Positions 45,301 through 55,260 of a DNA stretch of 64,000 nucleotides are shown here, in pieces. Source of the DNA: Serripes groenlandicus. Taxonomy: Eukaryota; Mollusca; Bivalvia; Cardiida; Cardiidae. The DNA lies in contig JASEVX010000013.1 in NCBI GenBank assembly GCA_031761405.1, positions 47,314,143 to 47,378,142 on the forward strand, written 5' to 3'. The translations under genes and the position numbers were made by a program. Below the pieces are notes generated by a model. That model had not been told where the DNA came from and searched no databases. It worked only from the letters and a program-made list of their open reading frames with translations. How positions within the stretch are numbered: the first letter of the stretch is position 1; every line of letters starts with the position of its first letter.

Positions 45301-48300
45301 ATGTAATATGCCGTATTTGCACATTTCTAAGATACAATTACTGTATTTCTTTTAAACATAGAGTATTGGCAGTCGTTTAATTATAATAAAAGATCCATAG
45401 TAAAGATGCTTCAGATACAAATCAAGATGGGCGAACATGGCTTCATGCGGGGGCGCTACCTCCATCTGTTCAAAGCATACTAAAAAAATACAACATGAAG
45501 AGCTGCCTGTAATTATTCTAATAAAGGCGCTAGTAAACTAAGACTTTTAAACCGGCGATGTTTCTTGTTTGTGTGTTATTGTTTGTTGTGTGTATTGAAT
45601 TGCGTGTGTTTTTTCGTAGGCTTTGATGTGAGTTTTTTCCGAAACGAAATCCTGAATCAATGAAGTATAACACAGAAAAAAGACACCTCTGTAATGCTCT
45701 TAATTTGACAGGCTGCAATCCATGTAGAATAATGAGGCGTCTTGTTGATTTCTGCAATGGCATTAGTAACCCTTTCCCACATATATAAGCTTTCTGATGC
45801 ATCTGCAGCCAACGATTAATGATATTGTGGCAAAAAAAAGAAATGCTCACGATAAGCAATCAATAAGACATCATCTCCTGCAGATTTGTTGTATGTAGAA
45901 AAGGGTTTAAAGTCACATTGGCGTATCTTGATGGGATCACAGTTCTAGTTATTTCTCAAAGGTTGCATCTCGACCTGTCTTACATGTAGACGGATATTGA
46001 ATGTTTCCGTGAAGCATTGCTGATGATTCACAGGCTCGCCTGATTCTTCAATGTTCTCGTAGACAACATTACCCCAACTCGGAAACGTGATTGTAAAGTT
46101 CAAAACTCACAAGTTGTTCACGTCTGCTCTGTATGATATCACCAGTGAAGTTGTGAACAAAGTCAATTAGTTTCTGGTGCTCCTTTCCTAAAGCTGTCAA
46201 ATTGAACACACAATCAAACACGTATTTATACTTGCTACAAAGAAAGAGGGAAATTATTACGGGAGGTTACAAACATATTAATGGTCAACCTGATGTGTTA
46301 GCCATTCTTTTTTGTGTGTATTTTTGTCGAACACCAATACACATACAATGTGTACATATCCATGGTAATTATTCTCGATAGAAAATAGTCATGTTCCATA
46401 TACAGCGCGTCTACGGAGAATAACTTTGGATTTGTCTCATAAAAATGTTGAGAATATTTGTTCATCTTGATAAGTAAAATCCAGAAAACTAGCAAAACAA
46501 GAGCAGTCTGAGGACAGCGCGCTCGCCTATAAGCCGCTTAATCACTTAAGCACTATATCATTATATTGCACTTAAGTACTATTTTAAAAATAATATATAC
46601 TCTATATATAAAAACAAATGAAAAGATACATTTATTTAAACATTATATAATTTAAAAAATCAATTGTATAAAATTATATGAACATTGATATCAGTACTTA
46701 CCTACAAAAGTATTCCTCGTTATAAAAATGGTCGAAAGATCTAAATGCTAACACATTTTAGATAACTGTGCAAAGCATCAAGTGAAAAAACCAAACATTA
46801 TTCAGATGTAAGAAAATATCACAACAAATTTTATAAGTCAACCAAGGGCCACAACACCATATTTAGGATAATATGGAGTTATCTAACCTAATTGTGTGAT
46901 GATCTTGAACAAATTCGTGACGTATAAAGGAATTTGAATGAAAGGTATTTGAGTTGTAAATGAAAATGCCAACTTGCTATCAATATTTAACCAGACGCCC
47001 ACGCCGCGGCGAGTAGTTAAGCCCCCATAATTCGTCGAATAGTTGAGGTAAAAACGAAACTTTAATGTTAATGTTAACGCAAATATTATAACTGACTATT
47101 GCAGGTATTGCAAATGTTGACACCAAAAAACGTTTGATATGTCGAAGAACTATATTTGATAAGTGAGTGATCACAACTAGAAATGAGTGTATCACAAATT
47201 AGGGCTTTATCTGAGTTTTCAAAACCCACAAAGGAACATTGTTTTTTACCCGAAAAAGAAGGTCACACTCAGCATCTTTAGCCTACAATGTGACGAAGGG
47301 TAGTATATGTAATCGTTTTACAAATATAAAAGCCCTAGCACAAGTACTTCTTGAAAAAAAGTAAAAAAAGAAATCGAAATGCCATCTTGTCCTAAACCTG
47401 TAACCACCACAAATCATGTTTTTACCCCAAAAAGAAGGTCTCACACTGCATCTTAAGCATACGAGGTGAAGAAAAGTACAAGTCATTATTGAGAAAAGTA
47501 AAAAAAAAAGAAATGAACATGCTAACTTGCCCTAAAACTGTTACCACCATCATGCGTTTTAACCCAAACAAGAAGGTTACACTCAGCCTCTCCAGCATAC
47601 AATGTGAAAACAGGTATATGATGTAACTATATTCCAAATATCAAAGCCCTAGCACAAGAACTTATGAATAAAACTGCCAACTTGCCCTAAAGCTTTAACC
47701 GGATGCCGACGCCGGGGCGAGTAGTAAAGCTCTTATTATTCTTCGAATATTCTAGATAAAACTGAACCGGGTAATGCAGTAACATTCTAGAAATAAAACC
47801 AACTTACAAAATGCGGATCCACATCATTTCTAATAATCGATTGACAGCCATAATATAGGGCACATCTCTGAAAATACAATAACACTGTCCGCGTTATTTC
47901 AATACTATACTCTATGAGCCGTCACGCCAGAAAACTATTATTGTGGACTCTGCGTAAAGCATCGACCCGGATCAGCGTAAGCATGTCGCGCAGGCTAACC
48001 CGGACAGAAAATGTCCGCCTCCTGTCGATTTTAAGTTTCAGGAATTATTACTATATACTTTTATCCCCCTGATACGAAATGTGTCGGCCCGGATTAGCCT
48101 GCGTGGACTTCGCAAGCTGATCTTAGTAGATACATTACGCAGAGTTCATGTTGGATTTCTTGTGGAACGGCTCATAGGATGATTGCATAATGAGGTCAGT
48201 TTATCTGTATAGTTACATGTAAACTGACCATGTCATTTATGAAACACATCATACGACAGTTGAATTACCGATACAACTTGCACATTCGTTGGCAGAGGTA

Positions 48301-51300
48301 GACTCAATCTCACATCGGACCCCACTTCAGGAGACAGTGGTTCCTAGTCACGTCGCAGAGGCCCCTCCGTGATGTACTGTCATTAAACATTTAAGTCAAA
48401 GGCAAGAAGAAATGTGGAAATGTGGATACATGTAACTGGGATGTATCTGTACAGACACTACTTTTACATCCATGCTGTAGGAACCGGATAATATAGTGAC
48501 TGTGATACTTGATTGGCTATCTACGTACTTGTGGTTAGTGCCTGAATGGGTGACATGCTACGGCATGCCAGGCTCAAAGATTTGCATTCTTCTAGTTATC
48601 ATCCACAAGCCTAATCATAATTAAAAACAAACAAATGTTTTCTACAACCTATATGATACAAGCGCATCAATACTATTATTCTTACTTTTCGTTCTGTATT
48701 TGATCCGCATTCTTATAGGATAAAGCACTCCGCAACATCACATCAAGAGTCAGTTTGCTGGCGATGGGGAATATGTCAAAACCTTTACCATTTACACTCG
48801 CCTGTTCTAGTTTGTTCTGTAATATAGCATAACCAAGTAGGATACTGATCTGTCAATCACACATGACTGCCTCGTGGTTTTAAGGTTCTACATTCGAATC
48901 CCTTGAGCGATAACATCATCGACGCGCGTACTAGTTGAACTATGTTGAAACGAGACATCAAGAGTAATTGTACTTTTTAAGAAGTTGTGTCAAAGTCGAT
49001 GTAAAAAGAAGAATTAGGTTAGATGTATTTATAAATAACTGGCGCTCTGTGGAATACAACATGAAATCGTTTGCGATCAATGTATTAGATGATCAGCCAC
49101 ACACTATGATCGGGCTCTGCACTGCTTGCAAATCATTCAAAGCATATGTAGAGCGGTATCACCTTTGTTCCTTAGCCAGTAGTTTAGCTTTGTTACATAT
49201 AACTTTATTAGCCAACTGTAGCTATGTGAAGGTCGTGGCATTCCCTCCTCATACTTCACAATATATTGATTATTAATAAATCAAATAAGTGAAGACAGGT
49301 ATTCCCTTAGTGGTGTACTATTACACGAGGATATTTGCCCAAAATATCTAACATTTTATGTAGGATCAAAACACTTACATGTACCATGTACCTGACATGT
49401 ACTATTCAGGCGTCCATGTTTTTATGATCTGTAATTGTTTTAGAGCATTGCAATTGGTCTGTTCAAATGCATTCTTCAAAGGTATTTATTTGAACTTTTT
49501 AAGATATTTTCAACTGCATTTTTGTAATAAATTTCAAGGCGTTATCAAACTGACCCATGGACCCTGTGTGACTTACCAGTAATAGGCAAAGAAACGATCT
49601 ACCGTAATAAAAAAACCGGCTTATATCTCAATAAAATAGTATTAAGTTTGAATACTCCGAGTCACAAACAAAACCGAATAAGATTGTACACACACGTTTA
49701 AAAAAAACGGTTGCCAGGAGGATAATTGATTTTGTTGGTGTTTTACTATCACGGTGTTTCCTTGGTAAGTTAGAGTTACTACTGATCCCTTTATCTAGAC
49801 ACCAGCCAGTCAGTCGTAATGCTTAATACCCTGCTTCCAAGAGGAGAGCAGCCATTACTACCTTTTTTAAAAAAAAAAAGAATTGGTATGACCCGGCTGT
49901 GAATCGAACCTACGTCAAGAGTATAAAGATGGTTGAACGTTCTTACAAGAAATAAATTTGTAGCGGTATTCATGGAGACAGTGTATCCCTTCAAGATATC
50001 GAAATGAAAGGCAGCACTGAGAAGTTTCCTATTTCTTTCCCATTTCTTTCCATCGCTTAATACGAGTCCGTCACCTGAAAAAAAGTGGTTAGAAATATTA
50101 ATTTGAGCTTTGCTTAAGCAATGGTTGTAGGTCATACGAAAACTTTGAACATGGTAGTAATGGTTGCCCGCCTTGGTGCTCCTTGTTGCGGGATTAGCAT
50201 TACGACTGACTGGTTGGCAGCAATATAACTGGCAAAGTGTTGAAGGCACCACAAGATCGATCAGCTATCGGTGTCGATATTTGTTGATGCCGCTTTCAAC
50301 AGTACCTCAGTTATATGACGCCGTTATGTTTAGTGCAAGTACTGCCGATATCGTTTGGACAGACGCCGATGCATCGGTCGTAATGTTCTTTTTTTTCTTT
50401 TTTTTTTAATTTGTTTACGCTTTATTTGCCTTGTCTATAGGTATGGAGAGGTCGTGGCCATCCTCCCTCATACCTTACACCAATTGGTAGTAGATTAATA
50501 TTAGTGGATTTAATGCTATCTCCATAACCTTGAACACCAACGAGGTAAACTGATTTATAACTTCCATTTTTATAGTGGCTCGGAGAAACCAATCTCAGTT
50601 TATTCGGAATTGCAACAATGCTCGGTTCTATACAATCGGCAATTAACGCGTGTCAATCTCGTGTATTTATATGGGTTATCTCTCATGTTATAAATTAACG
50701 ATTTGATGACCACAATTCTAACTTAAAAGGGGGCATTTGTTTGAAAAAGATGTTGCTACTATGATGTCAGACAACTATATGAAGATTCAAAAAAGCTCAA
50801 CCTTGAGTGGTTTTTGAGAAAAAGTCGACTGTAACAAAATCCTTAACCGATATTCTAAAAGCCGCAGAAGGTAATTAAATGTAATCAATAATTATGGCAC
50901 TTGTTCCTGTGGTTGCTCTTATAATGTCAGACAACCATATTAAGTTTCAAAGCTCTACCTTGAATGGTTAGTGAGGATAATTGGACTTCAACAAAAAGCG
51001 TAACCAAAGAATTGCTGGACGACGCATGACGACGCAGCGCGACGACGCAGGACACCGAGGAAGCTATGACAATTGTAGTAATTATTGACCCCCTTGGCGC
51101 TCAGGGATGCGGGTTAGCATAACGACGGACTGGATAAATGGACCAGTAGTACTGGTTACTGACCCAGGAAACATCGTGATATAACTGACACATTTGGGAG
51201 CGACGTAAAACAGCATACACAACAATCAATCAATCTTATTTAAATGTGTAATGATTACGTTATGGCTTTTGTGATATACATACATGTATACACCTTATGG

Positions 51301-53957
51301 ATTAAATAGGGAATGTAAACCTTGGCAATACAGGTTATTAACGTTATCATACAATGAGCGTCTGGTTGAATGCAAAAACTTATTTAACATTGAGCTTTCA
51401 ATTTGGTTTTACCCCTAAAGGGTAGGGGGAATATTTGCCGCTTACAGTTTGCAGACGACAGTATAACCCTAGGATTTAGAAGATGTAAACGTAACATGAT
51501 TGAGTGAAAAGACCTATATACATATATGATCATTGACTGTTTAAGTGTGTTATCATTGTGATGGTTTTGATATCATCCATGACCTATTAACCAGACACGC
51601 GAATGTACAAAGCAGACAATGTCAATTCAATTGAGGTCACGAGAAAGAGCATGTAAACTTTCTTAACATTGATAGATCACGTACAATAAACTTTTTTCCA
51701 TCTTTTTTTTTCATTTTCTGTTTTTTTATACACATTTCCAAAAAAAACCCATAGGATTCACATAATACAGACTTTTGTCCTGAATCGTATCGTTTTCGAA
51801 CGTTGACGATCCGAGTTAGCTTTCCATTTACATTTTAAAAAATCATTAATGTAACGTTTACGAAAAACTACAATAATGTCAATTGATTGACTTATTTGGG
51901 ATTAACGCAGTTTTCAACAATCTTTAATCGTATCAAGGCGGCCAGTTCACCTGTCAATGTCTGTAGCGTCGCGCGCTGTGTATCAATGGGTTGTGAATTC
52001 GAACCCCAACTCGGACAACATTATTTCCGATGTCTGACAAAAGTCACTGGGACAGGCGTCATCCGTCTTCCACCAATGGGCTAACAGTATATGTGGATGC
52101 AAAGCTTGGAATGAGAGGTGTGTGCAGAACTGGTGTAAGAAATCCAGTTAACACATGAGATGGAGAACTGGCAGCCGTGATATGACTGACAAAAGGTTAA
52201 AGTGGCTTTTCTATCCAGAGGGAAGAAAACTCATGTAAAAAAAGTTCAAATCGATTTTTTTAAAAGTAAGAAGCTGAATGGGTTTGGGATTAAACACAAA
52301 CATGTTACCCAAGAGCCCACAGTCACAAATTATACTTTTCTCCAAGATTTCAGGACTTTAAAAACGGAGCCATTCATGTACATTTTCATTCCAGAATGTA
52401 TTTAAAGGTTGGATGTCATATACAAACCGTGTTGAAATAAAATGTACATAACTGTTATAAAAACACACTCAGTTCAATGAGGCATATACATTGTATACAT
52501 AATAAGTATGTGTATCTGTGCTTCAGTGAATTGAGTTATTTTTATAACAGTTGACTTGTGTACACTTTATCCCCCCCCCCCGTTTGTATTAGACACCAAC
52601 CTTTAAAGAGGTACCTACCGAGCAGGGAAAAACAACTTTATTTAAATAATTAAAATGTGAAAGCTTTCTCATACTACAGTCTAATTAGAATCAAACATGT
52701 CCCCATAAAGGTTAATAAGGGAAAACAATTGTTATTTTTCTTACTTTTTTTATGAATTTCTATAAGAGTGCAACTTTAAGAATGGCGTAACATTCCAAGA
52801 ACAATCAATCAACTTCTCAATACAGTGGAGTAACCAAGTCCACCATTTGCCCTTCGCGATTACAGAAGTTAACGTTTTCCGGTCTTTTTTGTATGCATTA
52901 ACATGAATATGTGAACCCTTTCCAACATAGAAACAACCTGCAGCAAATTATGGAGCAATTTCTCCCTCTTTCCACAATGTTTTCAAAAATCGTCTGAGGC
53001 TGCAGAGACGTCAGAAAGCGTATATATGTTGTTAAAGTTTGAAGTTAATTGGTTATTAAACAAATTCTCTAATAAATAATCGTTATAATTTCGGTTTAAA
53101 GATGATTTTAAGGAAGTACATCGATTGATTTATTGTTTGGTGTTTTACGCCGCTTTCAACAATGTTTCAGTTATATCACGGGTCTCTTTCGCGTCATAAC
53201 ATTTTAAATTGGTTCCCTGATACAGAAGACATGTAATTCACAAGCAGCAGACGATCTTTGAAAGAATTCCGGAAAAGAGAATTGCTAACACTGTGCATAC
53301 GACAATAACATTCAAAAGACACTTGTCACACCCCAACAAATTACAATGACTGTGCTAAACCTTCTTGAAATTGTTCGAGGATTTTGAGACGATGCTCAGG
53401 CACATGCTTCTTTTTATGGAGTTTTACGCCACTTTTAATAATTGAAAGTCATATCACTGAGTTCAATGAGTAATTAATCAGTACTACAAGTCCGTTTATC
53501 CTGAAACCAGCGAGTCTATCGTTATGCGTTCCCACAACACCGATATTCAAGGAGGGAAAGCCTTTACTACCAATTTTGAAGTACATTGTATTTGGTATGG
53601 TACTATCAGGGATCGAGCCCGCGACGTCCCTCATCCGAGGTGAGTCAGGTTGACCTGAACCTTTACTATTATAACAGTAACATGTAAAGTGTCGCTTGAA
53701 AGGCTCCATCTACTCCTTGATGTTACTTATAATCAAGGACTGAACTCAGACTACTCACCAATCCACGGAATCATAAAACGGTAGCCGTCTGCCTGTCCTT
53801 TAGCTTTCAGCGATGCTTGATTCATTACTTGTTTTATAGTTTCCGGATGCGTGACCCCTACAATCGGAAATGGACCCATCCAAATACAGTACAAGCGACT
53901 TCCGCCATTGTTGACGAACTGCTTTATTGTCTCGATATATGTAACTGCATCCCATAT
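39212..53957 (-). CDS. CYP4: CYP4-clan cytochrome P450 (multi-exon, lacking only an identified first exon)
   Basis: A heme-thiolate monooxygenase, expected on the ER membrane; CYP4 enzymes typically hydroxylate fatty acids and related lipids. Exons in gene order: 53759-53957, 49947-50074, 48686-48816, 48314-48376 (probable), 46111-46234, 45103-45238, 43590-43713, 42561-42756, 41290-41366, 40845-40910, 39212-39314. Every junction has GT/AG and compatible phase, totalling 1347 nt. Visible motifs: WxxxRK C-helix (WERNRK), I-helix GGYDTT split by an intron, ExxR as EVMR, FDPERF, heme loop FSAGSRNCIG, and C-terminus LKSANGVQIKL. With a usual ~60-residue anchor exon it would be about 510 residues, normal for CYP4. 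That exon was not found on the minus strand above 53957. Introns hold SINEs, MITEs and a minisatellite. CYP4 clan membership is firm; the subfamily is not assigned. Confidence 0.9.
39498..39640 (+). mobile_element. SINE remnant, right-arm partner of 28690-28815
   Basis: 'ccgagtgatgggcgttgaac' and 'ccccactcacgtatatcacg' mirror the left-arm remnant. Confidence 0.45.
39722..40790 (-). repeat. 36-bp intronic minisatellite, about 30 copies (right arm)
   Basis: 'aaaccccacttaaccccgtt' followed by 'aagagatgttaaatgt' recurs at 36-bp steps in the last P450 intron. Same unit and orientation relative to the gene as on the left arm, but about 500 bp shorter. Confidence 0.95.
40845..40910 (-). CDS. P450 heme-ligand exon
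   Basis: 66 nt. Reads NCIGQQFALNEIKIVIAKLV with the cysteine heme ligand. Acceptor '...tattttttag', donor 'gtaagccta'. The Arg before Asn is split across the upstream intron. Confidence 0.92.
41290..41366 (-). CDS. P450 exon with FDPERF and start of heme loop
   Basis: 77 nt, acceptor 'catatgtaag', donor 'gtaactatg'. FDPERF is the CYP meander-region motif, and the exon ends FLPFSAGS plus two bases of Arg. Confidence 0.9.
42003..42290 (-). mobile_element. tRNA-derived SINE, right-arm-side copy
   Basis: On the minus strand from 42290: 'gagcctcggtagctcagtct' (A-box), then 'gtgttcgaatcccggct' (B-box), body 'gtcgcattgacttttgtcaa', tail 'ttgttaaaaacggccctaac'. The left arm lacks it at the matching place (about 24700), so it inserted on the right after duplication. 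Close kin of 7792-8080. Confidence 0.7.
42561..42756 (-). CDS. P450 K-helix exon
   Basis: 196 nt. Contains FEYLTLFIKEVMRLYSAIPI with the ExxR Glu and Arg, then DGIEVPVGPHVDINITALHH and SVWDTFE. The acceptor AG is only about 18 bases from the end of a SINE. Phases 2 to 0. Confidence 0.92.
42777..43042 (-). mobile_element. tRNA-derived SINE in P450 intron, right-arm copy
   Basis: Mirror of 23968-24230. Head 'ccgcctcggtgatgtagtgg' on the minus strand, tail 'gcgtaaaacaccaaacaaac'. Present in both arms, so it is older than the duplication. Confidence 0.75.
43590..43713 (-). CDS. P450 I-helix exon
   Basis: 124 nt. Opens (G)YDTTSSSISYICYAMGKY and runs to LEDRTEVN. Acceptor 'catattaaag', donor 'gtaagtac'. 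Unlike its left-arm partner it has no stop. Asp-Thr-Thr are the conserved acid and alcohols of the oxygen-activation groove. Confidence 0.92.
44171..44379. mobile_element. MITE with ~30-bp inverted ends, right-arm copy lacking the hairpin tip
   Basis: Begins cgagggcttggcgtgaaacg and ends with its reverse complement 'cgtttcacgccaagccctcg'. About 38 bp of central hairpin present in 22660-22906 is missing. Confidence 0.75.
44455..44640. repeat. Dispersed 'tactatttatgtcaactt'-core repeat, right-arm copy
   Basis: Inverted partner of 22410-22600, same family as 13803-13960. Confidence 0.5.
45103..45238 (-). CDS. P450 exon ending in the CYP4 signature
   Basis: 136 nt. From ESSQQATNQRRSLDFLDILL to EVNTFTLG, donor 'gtttgcc'. 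EVNTFTLGGYDTT across the junction corresponds to the CYP4 signature (Glu-Val-Asp-Thr-Phe ... Glu-Gly-His-Asp-Thr-Thr), but Gly stands at the Glu position. Confidence 0.92.
45767..45910. mobile_element. MITE, TTAACCCTTTCCC family, right-arm copy
   Basis: 'taaccctttcccacatatat' at one end and 'gtagaaaagggttta' at the other. Partner of 21200-21341. Confidence 0.6.
46111..46234 (-). CDS. P450 exon upstream of the I-helix
   Basis: 124 nt. Reads YVFDCVFNLTALGKEHQKLI to DIIQSRREQL. Acceptor 'tttctttgtag', donor 'gtgagttttg'. Corresponds to the F/G-to-H region of CYP4. Confidence 0.9.
46559..47345. other. Right-arm-only DNA, about 0.8 kb
   Basis: The left arm runs from 'ctcaag' straight into 'tgattaagcgg' at about 20560, whereas the right arm has this extra AT-rich DNA between the same sequences. 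Part of it (47220-47340) repeats the adjoining 150-bp block. A stretch at 46700-46760 reads exon-like on the minus strand (with 'gtaagt' after it), but its phase does not fit the P450 and no family was recognised. Confidence 0.5.
47915..48175. mobile_element. Foldback MITE, 'TATGAGCCGT' family, right-arm copy
   Basis: Ends gagccgtcacgccagaaaac and ...cttgtggaacggctcata. Partner of 19740-20000. Confidence 0.75.
48314..48376 (-). CDS. Probable 63-nt P450 exon
   Basis: Lies between acceptor 'ttaatgacag' and donor 'gtgagattga'. In the phase needed by its neighbours it reads TSRRGLCDVTRNHCLLKWGP. Other CYP4 proteins have about 20 residues at this point, the phase works on both sides, and the splice sites and length are the same on the other arm (19538-19600). 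Sequence similarity to CYP4 here is weak. Confidence 0.5.
48686..48816 (-). CDS. P450 exon (D/E-helix region)
   Basis: 131 nt. Reads FDIFPIASKLTLDVMLRSAL within NKLEQAS...NADQIQNE. Matches the CYP4 segment where 'DxFxxxxxLTLDxxxxxxF' occurs. Acceptor 'ctatattacag', donor 'gtaagaata'. Confidence 0.85.
49041..49734. other. P450 intron sequence outside the duplication
   Basis: The duplication ends at about 49040 inside this intron. No exon found; the 102- and 67-residue plus-strand frames show no domain. Confidence 0.4.
49735..49915 (-). mobile_element. SINE in P450 intron
   Basis: 'gtgttttactatcacggtgt', 'accagccagtcagtcgtaat' and 'ggtatgacccggctgtgaat' mark the same family as 23968-24230, ending about 30 bases from the exon at 49947. 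Confidence 0.6.
49947..50074 (-). CDS. P450 C-helix exon
   Basis: 128 nt. Reads DGLVLSDGKKWERNRKLLSA then AFHFDILKGY. WERNRK provides the Trp and Arg that contact heme propionates. Acceptor 'tttttttcag', donor 'gtaagaacg'. It lies outside the duplicated arm, so it exists only here. Confidence 0.92.
50150..50260 (+). mobile_element. SINE body fragment
   Basis: 'ggtagtaatggttgcccgcc', 'ttagcattacgactgactgg' and 'gcaatataactggcaaagtg'. Confidence 0.55.
50261..51059. other. Intron sequence, nothing recognised
   Basis: Includes a T-rich run at 50389-50408. 50700-51000 has two similar blocks ('gatgtcagacaactatat...' and 'aatgtcagacaaccatatta'), an old ~170-bp duplication. Confidence 0.4.
51060..51235 (+). 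mobile_element. SINE body and tail
   Basis: 'ccttggcgctcagggatgcg', 'accagtagtactggttactg', 'atcgtgatataactgacaca', ending 'aacaatcaatcaatc'. Confidence 0.6.
51236..51884. other. Intron sequence, nothing recognised
   Basis: AT-rich; no exon or repeat family seen. Confidence 0.35.
51885..52205. mobile_element. Two SINE pieces head to head
   Basis: 51890-51960 is a minus-strand tail ('ggattaacgcagttttcaac'). 51964-52205 is a plus-strand element with B-box 'gtgaattcgaacccc', body 'cttccaccaatgggctaaca' and tail 'cagccgtgatatgactgaca'. Confidence 0.6.
52206..52914. other. Intron sequence, nothing recognised
   Basis: A 10-nt C run lies at about 52571-52580. The 67-residue frame at 52202-52405 has no domain. 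Confidence 0.35.
52915..53036. mobile_element. MITE, TTAACCCTTTCCC family
   Basis: 'gaaccctttccaacatagaa' at left, 'tcagaaagcgtatatatgtt' at right, with 'ccacaatgttttcaaaaatc' inside. Confidence 0.5.
53120..53655 (-). mobile_element. SINE tail (53120-53180) and a longer SINE (53405-53655)
   Basis: The first has 'tttggtgttttacgccgctt'. The second has tail 'gagttttacgccacttttaa', 'tcctgaaaccagcgagtcta' and a head with B-box-like 'gcgggctcgatccct' on the minus strand. Confidence 0.55.
53759..53957 (-). CDS. P450 exon 2 (A-helix, first beta sheet, B-helix)
   Basis: 199 nt. Reads YIETIKQFVNNGGSRLYCIW then MGPFPIVGVTHPETIKQVM and YRFMIPWIG. 'WMGP...HPETIKQV' matches the early CYP4 region. Acceptor 'gcattacag', donor 'gtgagtag'. 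Starts in phase 0, so a separate first exon must precede it. Confidence 0.9.
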
Positions 53958-54490
53958 CTGTAATGCAAAACGTCCATGCATAAGCCTTGAGTATACTCCC
54001 CAGCGTACTGAGTGGAAAACGGTTTATTAGTTTTCGCCATGTCTAATTGTCTACGAACAAAATAATTACCGGACACTAAAGCCATTCTTCTGTCAAGTAA
54101 GGACAATGTTAATTTATAAATAAGTAGGTAAAACAATGTAGATCAAAGGAAAAGGTCATATTTTCTTTTTTGGCGCAGATATTTTACGTCCCATGGGACA
54201 GTTCTAGTTGGGCTAGCAATCGTTTTTATTCTCAATTTAAATTCATATTGAACCCAAATCTTATCCGCGGCGCAACGATAATGGTGGAGTGCCCTTTGGT
54301 AAGGCAAATTTCCTAGACTACTTCTGGTGTGTTTACTCAAGAATGACTAAGTTAACTGTCGCCGTGATATAACTGAACTAATGTTGAAAACGAAGTAAAT
54401 CCCAATAAAATAAACATAATGAACAGTATGTTCTGATTTGATAAATGGCTTTTTTTGGAATTAAGAATATTCTTCTCATTTTGAAGTGTC
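53958..54490. other. Upstream of P450 exon 2; first exon not found
   Basis: The minus-strand frame at 53924-54136 overlaps exon 2 out of frame and shows no membrane anchor. A SINE tail scrap lies at about 54358-54412 ('cgccgtgatataactgaact'). Confidence 0.4.
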
Positions 54491-55260
54491 TTAGTCTTCC
54501 TTTGTGACAACTTGGTAATGGGTAAGACGTTGAAAGATCTTCTGGAAGTTTTGGAAAGATTCAAAGTAAAGAGTATGCAGCTGAAGCCAAGGAAATGTAT
54601 CTTTTTTCAAAGAAAAGTGCAGTTCTTGAGCAGGAATGTTAGCGGAAATAATTTGGCCATGACCATTAAAGACACGCAAACCGTAACAGAATAACAAGTA
54701 TCAACAGCCCAAAAAGAGGTAGTGAAATAACTTGGCATAGTTAATTTTCAAAGATCCTTTGGAAAGGGTGATCGCAGATTTAGCCCATCCTCTGTACACA
54801 TTGACAGGGAAGAATCTCTTCAAAATGGGAAACGTAGAACAGGAAGCTTTCGAACCAGGTGTTTTATTGGGAAAATCCAAGTAAAATGGTACAAAAACGT
54901 CCAGCAAATTACTATAGCAGTAAGAGCATCGGTAAACCGAAGCACATATTACACCCGAACATGTTGATGCTTGGTAGAGAAATGAGTACACCAGCAAAAC
55001 TCATGTTTCAATGTTCTAATATTTCGCATGAAGGTAATGGCGAGAAGGTTAACAATCTAGTGCAGAACATTCAGACGGCACAAACCACAAACCACAGCCC
55101 GCAATACCTTAACAACTTCTTCGCGACGTATGAAGAGAAACTACGACTTACAAAACAAAGATGTTAAGGCCCTATGCGGAAGGTGACGTGGTATATCATT
55201 TAGACAGCAGTCACAAAGGCTAAACCGAGGAAGTTGTGCTCGCCATGGACCCGCTATAAT
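54491..55260 (+). pseudogene. Ty3/gypsy-type retrotransposon pol remnant
   Basis: From about 54503 one frame reads D-N-L-V-M-G-K-T (decayed YxDD loop), then LEVLERFKVKSMQLKPRKCI and FFQRKVQFLSRNVSGNN, the end of a gypsy reverse transcriptase. After stops and a large deletion, 54859-55164 resembles the C-terminal integrase region (PNMLMLGREMSTPAKLMF). 55170-55260 reads GDVVYHLD, the start of the next domain, broken by stops. RNase H and most of integrase are missing and no LTRs were seen. A dead copy. Confidence 0.65.

Larger units (their letters stand above)
37570..49040 (-). repeat. Right arm of the large inverted duplication
   Basis: About 11.5 kb whose reverse complement matches 18941-31244 in order. 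It is shorter than the left mainly because it lacks the MITE at 29980, the hairpin-repeat block and about 14 minisatellite units. It has about 0.8 kb of extra DNA at 46559-47345. It keeps the intact P450 exons and is continuous with the upstream exons, so it is the parental copy. Confidence 0.9.

Noticed and set aside
49791..50252. A single 153-residue minus-strand gene
   Set aside because: It reads through intron on both sides of a P450 exon (49947-50074 with clear splice sites) and into a SINE.
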